Shown one piece after another: positions 61,053 to 64,000 of a DNA stretch of 64,000 bases (position 1 is the first letter of the stretch; every line of letters begins with the position of its first letter). Made by a program: the position numbers and the translations under genes. The DNA comes from Rhizobium sp. ACO-34A. Its GTDB lineage: Bacteria > Pseudomonadota > Alphaproteobacteria > Rhizobiales > Rhizobiaceae. A model generated the notes under the pieces. It made no database searches, was not told the origin of the DNA, and saw only the letters and a list, made by a program, of their open reading frames with translations. Where the stretch lies: NCBI GenBank assembly GCA_002600635.1, contig CP021371.1, positions 3,661,001 through 3,725,000 on the forward strand, given 5' to 3'.

Positions 61053-62168
61053 TTAGAGGCCGGTGACGCCTTCGACGGACCAATCCCAGTTGTAGAGTTC
61101 CATCTCGGTCATCTTCTGGCCGGTAGCGACCTTCACATTGCCCTTGGAATCCTTGAGCTCGCCGACGAATGGCGACCAGCCGCCGACGATCTTCTCGCGA
61201 ACCGCGTCCGCAGCCTTGCCGACTTCGGCCGGAACCTTCTCGCCCCAGGTATCGCGGTCGACGCCGGAGCCCATGGCCAGCAGGGTCTCGGACGGCGACC
61301 ATTCGCCGGCGAGACGCTTCTTGACCTGATCGACGTAGAAGTCCTTGAAGTCGATGATGACGGAGGAAACGTAGGAGTTCGGGCCGTAGCGACGGATGTC
61401 GGTGTTCCACATGGCAGCCCAGACGCCGCGCTTTTCGGCGACCTGCAGGTATGCGGCTTCGTCCATGATGCCGAACAGGAAGTCACAGCCGTTGTCGACC
61501 AGCGCGGTGCCGGCCTGGCTTGCGGCCTGCGGATCGAACCACGAGTTGATGACGATGGTCTGCAGCGTGGCGTTCGGGTTGACGGTGCGGGCCCCCATCA
61601 GGAAGGCGTTGGTCGAGGCATAGACCGAGGCGACCGGGAAGGACGCGACATAGCCGAGCTTGCCGGTCTTCGACAGCATGCCGGCGGCAACGCCGATGAC
61701 ATAGGTCGGATACCAGTGGGCGAGGTAGTACCAGCCGAGATTGTCCATCGTCTGGTGGCCATTGCATTCCAGGAAGGCGACTTCCGGCGCGCGGCGAACG
61801 ACTTCATGCAGGAAGTCGCCGGTCGAAGAGGTGTCGAAGATCATGTTCGCGCCTTCCGACACGAACTGGCGGTAGGTGCGGGTCGCGTCGGCGGAGTATG
61901 GAACGTTCTCGACTTCGATGATCTTCTTCAGCTTCGGGAACTTTTCCTGAACTGCGAGCAGACCCTGATGGTGGCTCCAGGTCCAGCCTTCGTCCGTGAT
62001 CGGGCCGACATGGCCGAAGCCGACGATGGCGTCTTCTTCCTTGATCGCCGGCAGCGGAGCGGCGGCCATGGCCGGACGCACGAGACCAGCGGGAAGCATC
62101 AGCGAGGCACTACCGGCGGCGGCCATATTGAGGAAGCCGCGACGGGAAAGATTACGCAAGTCGATCAT
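61053..62168 (-). CDS. BMP-family ABC transporter substrate-binding protein
   Basis: This 371-residue protein has a signal of the Tat or Sec type (LSRRGFLNMAAAGSASLMLP, with RRGF) and then the BMP/Med domain: GFGHVGPITDEGWTWSHHQG near residue 50, MIFDTSSTGDFLHEV near 115 and DFLFGIMDEAAYLQ near 225. BMP proteins bind nucleosides, purine bases or autoinducers. ATG at 62168 follows AAGGGG. It is the first gene of the nine-gene minus-strand purine cluster. Confidence 0.9.
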   Translation of the reverse strand: MIDLRNLSRRGFLNMAAAGSASLMLPAGLVRPAMAAAPLPAIKEEDAIVGFGHVGPITDEGWTWSHHQGLLAVQEKFPKLKKIIEVENVPYSADATRTYRQFVSEGANMIFDTSSTGDFLHEVVRRAPEVAFLECNGHQTMDNLGWYYLAHWYPTYVIGVAAGMLSKTGKLGYVASFPVASVYASTNAFLMGARTVNPNATLQTIVINSWFDPQAASQAGTALVDNGCDFLFGIMDEAAYLQVAEKRGVWAAMWNTDIRRYGPNSYVSSVIIDFKDFYVDQVKKRLAGEWSPSETLLAMGSGVDRDTWGEKVPAEVGKAADAVREKIVGGWSPFVGELKDSKGNVKVATGQKMTEMELYNWDWSVEGVTGL

Positions 62169-62706
62169 GTGAACCCCTTGGTTTGGTTATAATGCGCCTA
62201 TGACGAAAAGCGGGTTTCCATTCGCTCATCGGGACGCCATCCGTTCAGAAACGCAACAACCGTGCCAGTCTGAACCCGCATCGGCCAAACGACCTGCAAT
62301 GCGGAATGCCGGGAAAAGCCCACCCTCGGAAACCTTGACGATCGTCAACCGGAGCCATCCCGCCCGTCCCGGGGCAGACATCGGCCAACCCTCGGGAAAA
62401 GCCCGGAAAATCTCCCGTACGACCGGAGAAACCGCCTTCTGTTCCCGACCTTTCCAAATTGCCGATGTTCCGAATAGTCGGAAAAACAGGGAGACCATGG
62501 TGCGTGAAAGGCAACATCTGCGGCGAAAAAACCGCTTGAAACCTGATCGCGCCAAAGGCTAGATTGATGAAATACGAGGCATGCATACAATTTGTGCAAA
62601 AGCACAAAAGGCAACCAGAGGAACAGAGCAGCTTGCACGAAAGACAGGAAACCGGATCGGGAGCGAAAACTCGCCCCGCACATCCCAGTTCAGGCAGAAC
62701 CACGGC
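62169..62706. other. 538-base divergent regulatory region
   Basis: It separates the minus-strand BMP transporter operon from the plus-strand acylphosphatase-like/Rieske/GST genes. I see no convincing protein gene. Its clearest element is the inverted repeat at 62591-62608. A TATAAT at 62188 points the wrong way for the adjacent gene and is probably chance. Confidence 0.6.
62591..62608. promoter_or_regulatory. Inverted repeat TTTGTGC-N4-GCACAAA, candidate operator
   Basis: Perfect 7-base arms around AAAA, about 100 bases upstream of the acylphosphatase-like start in the divergent region. Placement suits a repressor or activator acting on the divergent catabolic operons. No regulator gene is visible within the island. 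Confidence 0.5.
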
Positions 62707-62967
62707 ATGAACCGCGCCGTGGATTTCGTGTTCAGGGGCCAGCTGGACTGTGACAGCTTCATCGGCTTCGTGCGCCATCGCGCCGGCCGGCTCGATCTCG
62801 ACATGCGCATCGATGACTGCAGCGAGAGCGCGGTCGCCGTCCATGTCGCCGGGCAGGAGGATCTGGTCGACATGTTCGAGATGGCCTGCAGCCTCGGGCC
62901 TTACGATTGCATCGTTCTGGATGTCAGCCGCTTCGAAAGCAGGCTGGCGCCGGTTCGACAGGATTGA
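62707..62967 (+). CDS. Acylphosphatase-like small protein
   Basis: This protein of about 86 residues resembles the acylphosphatase fold: NRAVDFVFRGQLDCDSFIGF, then FVRHRAGRLDLDMRIDDCSE and AVAVHVAGQEDLVDMFEMAC, SLGPYDCIVLDV. The canonical catalytic arginine in the GRVQG-type loop is not evident (RGQLDC at that place), so activity is doubtful. ATG at 62707 is weakly supported by a ribosome site; the frame is open upstream to 62581. It is the first gene of the Rieske/GST transcript, 20 bases ahead of the Rieske gene. Confidence 0.6.
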   Translation: MNRAVDFVFRGQLDCDSFIGFVRHRAGRLDLDMRIDDCSESAVAVHVAGQEDLVDMFEMACSLGPYDCIVLDVSRFESRLAPVRQD

Positions 62968-62987
62968 TTTTTGAAGGGGATTTGAAG

Positions 62988-63713
62988 ATGAGCAAGGAAA
63001 CAGTCAGGGAAACGGGTTGGGTGCCGGTGGTGCTCTCCGCATCGATCGAAGCAGGCACATCGGCCGGCGCGGTGATAAACGGCGCGGAAATCGTCGTATG
63101 GCGTGACAGCAAGGGTGCGGCGCATGTCTGGGAAGACCGCTGTCCCCATCGCGGCATGCGCATGAGCTTCGGCTTCGTGCGTGGCGATCATATCGCCTGT
63201 CTCTATCACGGCTGGGCCTATGACACCGCCGGCCAGTGCCAGCACATCCCGGCCCATCCCGATCTCGATGTTCCCAAGACCATCAAGATCCCCACCTATG
63301 CCGTGGAAGAAAACAGCGGTCTCATCTGGACGGCGCTCGCAGCCGATGCCGATGTCGCCGGCGTTCCGGATCTCGGCCCCGTCGTGCCGGTCCGCAGCCT
63401 CTATGCCGACTGCTCCCTCGAATTCGCCCTGTCGGCTCTGGAGAAGGCCGAGCTTCCCGAAGCCGGCTCCGCTCCCGCCCCTGCCTCTCTTGAAAAGCTC
63501 ACTGCCAATTGCTGGGCGCTGACCGCCGGAACCACCCGACTTCTCGTCGCCGCACAGACCGTTGGCGTGGAGAAGACGGCGCTTCACATCCTGATCGACG
63601 ACACGGACGGCAAGGCCGCGGCACTGCGCGCGCCCGTCGCCCGCTGGGCCGAAGCCTTGCGCGGCACGCTGGAGGCATCGGCTCCCGGCGCGCTCATGGC
63701 GGAGGTTGCCTGA
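62988..63713 (+). CDS. Stand-alone Rieske [2Fe-2S] protein
   Basis: This 241-residue protein has an oxygenase-type Rieske domain at residues ~10-115: RCPHRG (Cys52, His54) and CLYHGW (Cys71, His74), binding [2Fe-2S]. The remaining ~125 residues have no domain I recognise, and there is no oxygenase iron motif. ATG at 62988 follows GAAGGGG. It would carry electrons to an oxygenase, the obvious partner being the Rieske-less subunit at 53669. Its stop overlaps the GST start (TGATG). Confidence 0.87.
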   Translation: MSKETVRETGWVPVVLSASIEAGTSAGAVINGAEIVVWRDSKGAAHVWEDRCPHRGMRMSFGFVRGDHIACLYHGWAYDTAGQCQHIPAHPDLDVPKTIKIPTYAVEENSGLIWTALAADADVAGVPDLGPVVPVRSLYADCSLEFALSALEKAELPEAGSAPAPASLEKLTANCWALTAGTTRLLVAAQTVGVEKTALHILIDDTDGKAAALRAPVARWAEALRGTLEASAPGALMAEVA

Positions 63714-64000
63714 TGTCCGCAATCACGCTCTACAACTACGAACTCGACGACAGCTGCTACCGCGTCCGCCTGCTGCTTTCCATGCTCGGCAAGGACTATA
63801 CGACCTACGCCGTCGACATGGTTCCCGGCCATGAGGAAAAGGGCCCGGCCATGCTGGCGCTCAACCCGCTTGGGTCTCTGCCGGTCCTGACGGACGGCGA
63901 CCTCACGCTTTACGGCACGGAGGCAATCCTCTCCCATCTCGCCAGGGCTTACGACGCCTCGGGTGCGTGGCTCCCGGCTGACACCGCCACCTTTGCCGCC
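63713..64000 (+). CDS. Glutathione S-transferase-like protein, 3' truncated by window end (NdmE-like by context)
   Basis: Only the first 96 residues are visible. They are a thioredoxin-fold GST N-domain: MSAITLYNYELDDSCYRVRL, NPLGSLPVLTDGDLTLYGTE and AILSHLAR, where proline of SLPVL and Glu-(Ala/Ser) of TEAI normally bind glutathione. The start overlaps the Rieske gene stop by one base, indicating co-translation. In the Pseudomonas caffeine system a GST-like protein (NdmE) is needed to assemble NdmC with NdmD. The same role is inferred here. Confidence 0.82.
   Translation, partial: MSAITLYNYELDDSCYRVRLLLSMLGKDYTTYAVDMVPGHEEKGPAMLALNPLGSLPVLTDGDLTLYGTEAILSHLARAYDASGAWLPADTATFAA

Noticed and set aside
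62187..62193. TATAAT box in the divergent purine-island region
   Set aside because: It points to the plus strand, with no suitable -35 and the nearest plus-strand gene 500 bases away; its position beside the minus-strand start is probably chance.
1..64000. CRISPR arrays, tRNA/rRNA genes, insertion sequences and prophage genes
   Set aside because: No regularly spaced direct repeats, cloverleaf-like intergenic segments, transposase or phage proteins were recognised. The repeated sequences seen are RIME and RPE-type elements.

Overview
The window is high-GC, gene-dense alphaproteobacterial DNA, most likely from a member of the Rhizobiaceae (genus not resolved). The evidence is the PhyR/NepR/EcfG general stress response, three RIME-type intergenic mosaic repeats, shorter rhizobial palindromes, several complete ABC uptake operons, and a PntA with the alpha1 and alpha2 parts fused. 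I saw no transposase, integrase, phage gene, CRISPR array, rRNA or tRNA.

Layout. 1-3.8 kb: the 3' part of a MaoC/phosphate acetyltransferase fusion, acetate kinase, and an isolated phnM. 3.8-10.2 kb (minus): an M19 dipeptidase followed by a Dpp/Opp-type peptide importer. 10.4-11.8 kb: an amidase. 12.2-21.5 kb (plus): a polyamine-type ABC importer behind a sigma-54 promoter motif, a NylB-like serine hydrolase, two tandem YtcJ-like amidohydrolases and a TetR regulator. 21.7-24.4 kb: a CaiB-type CoA-transferase coupled to a solute-binding-like protein without a signal peptide, then ynfA. 24.4-36.9 kb: an IclR-controlled sugar importer and a sugar-acid pathway that fits the non-phosphorylated L-fucose route (mutarotase, lactonase, L-fuconate dehydratase, SDR dehydrogenase, FAH-family hydrolase).

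36.9-42.6 kb (minus): an MHYT-GGDEF-EAL protein and pntAB. 42.8-50.7 kb: a general stress response island with ecfG, two nepR paralogues, phyR, an HWE-type kinase, and small stress genes (two DUF1328, YqjD/YqjE-like, CsbD). Five exact GGAAC-N16/17-CGTT promoters and two near matches lie in it.

50.9-64.0 kb: a purine-related catabolic island. On the minus strand it encodes a BMP-type nucleoside/nucleobase ABC importer, a 2-oxoglutarate/Fe(II)-type oxygenase, three purine-deaminase-like amidohydrolases, and a Rieske-type oxygenase subunit that has the mononuclear iron domain but no Rieske domain. Divergently, on the plus strand, are a small acylphosphatase-like protein, a stand-alone Rieske [2Fe-2S] protein and the start of a glutathione S-transferase-like gene. 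This parts list (Rieske-less catalytic subunit, separate Rieske protein, GST-like protein, purine context) resembles the NdmC/NdmD/NdmE N7-demethylase of caffeine-degrading Pseudomonas, with the electron-transfer part split differently. It is the most interesting system in the window and may be a rhizobial pathway for N-methylated purines such as 7-methylguanine or 7-methylxanthine.
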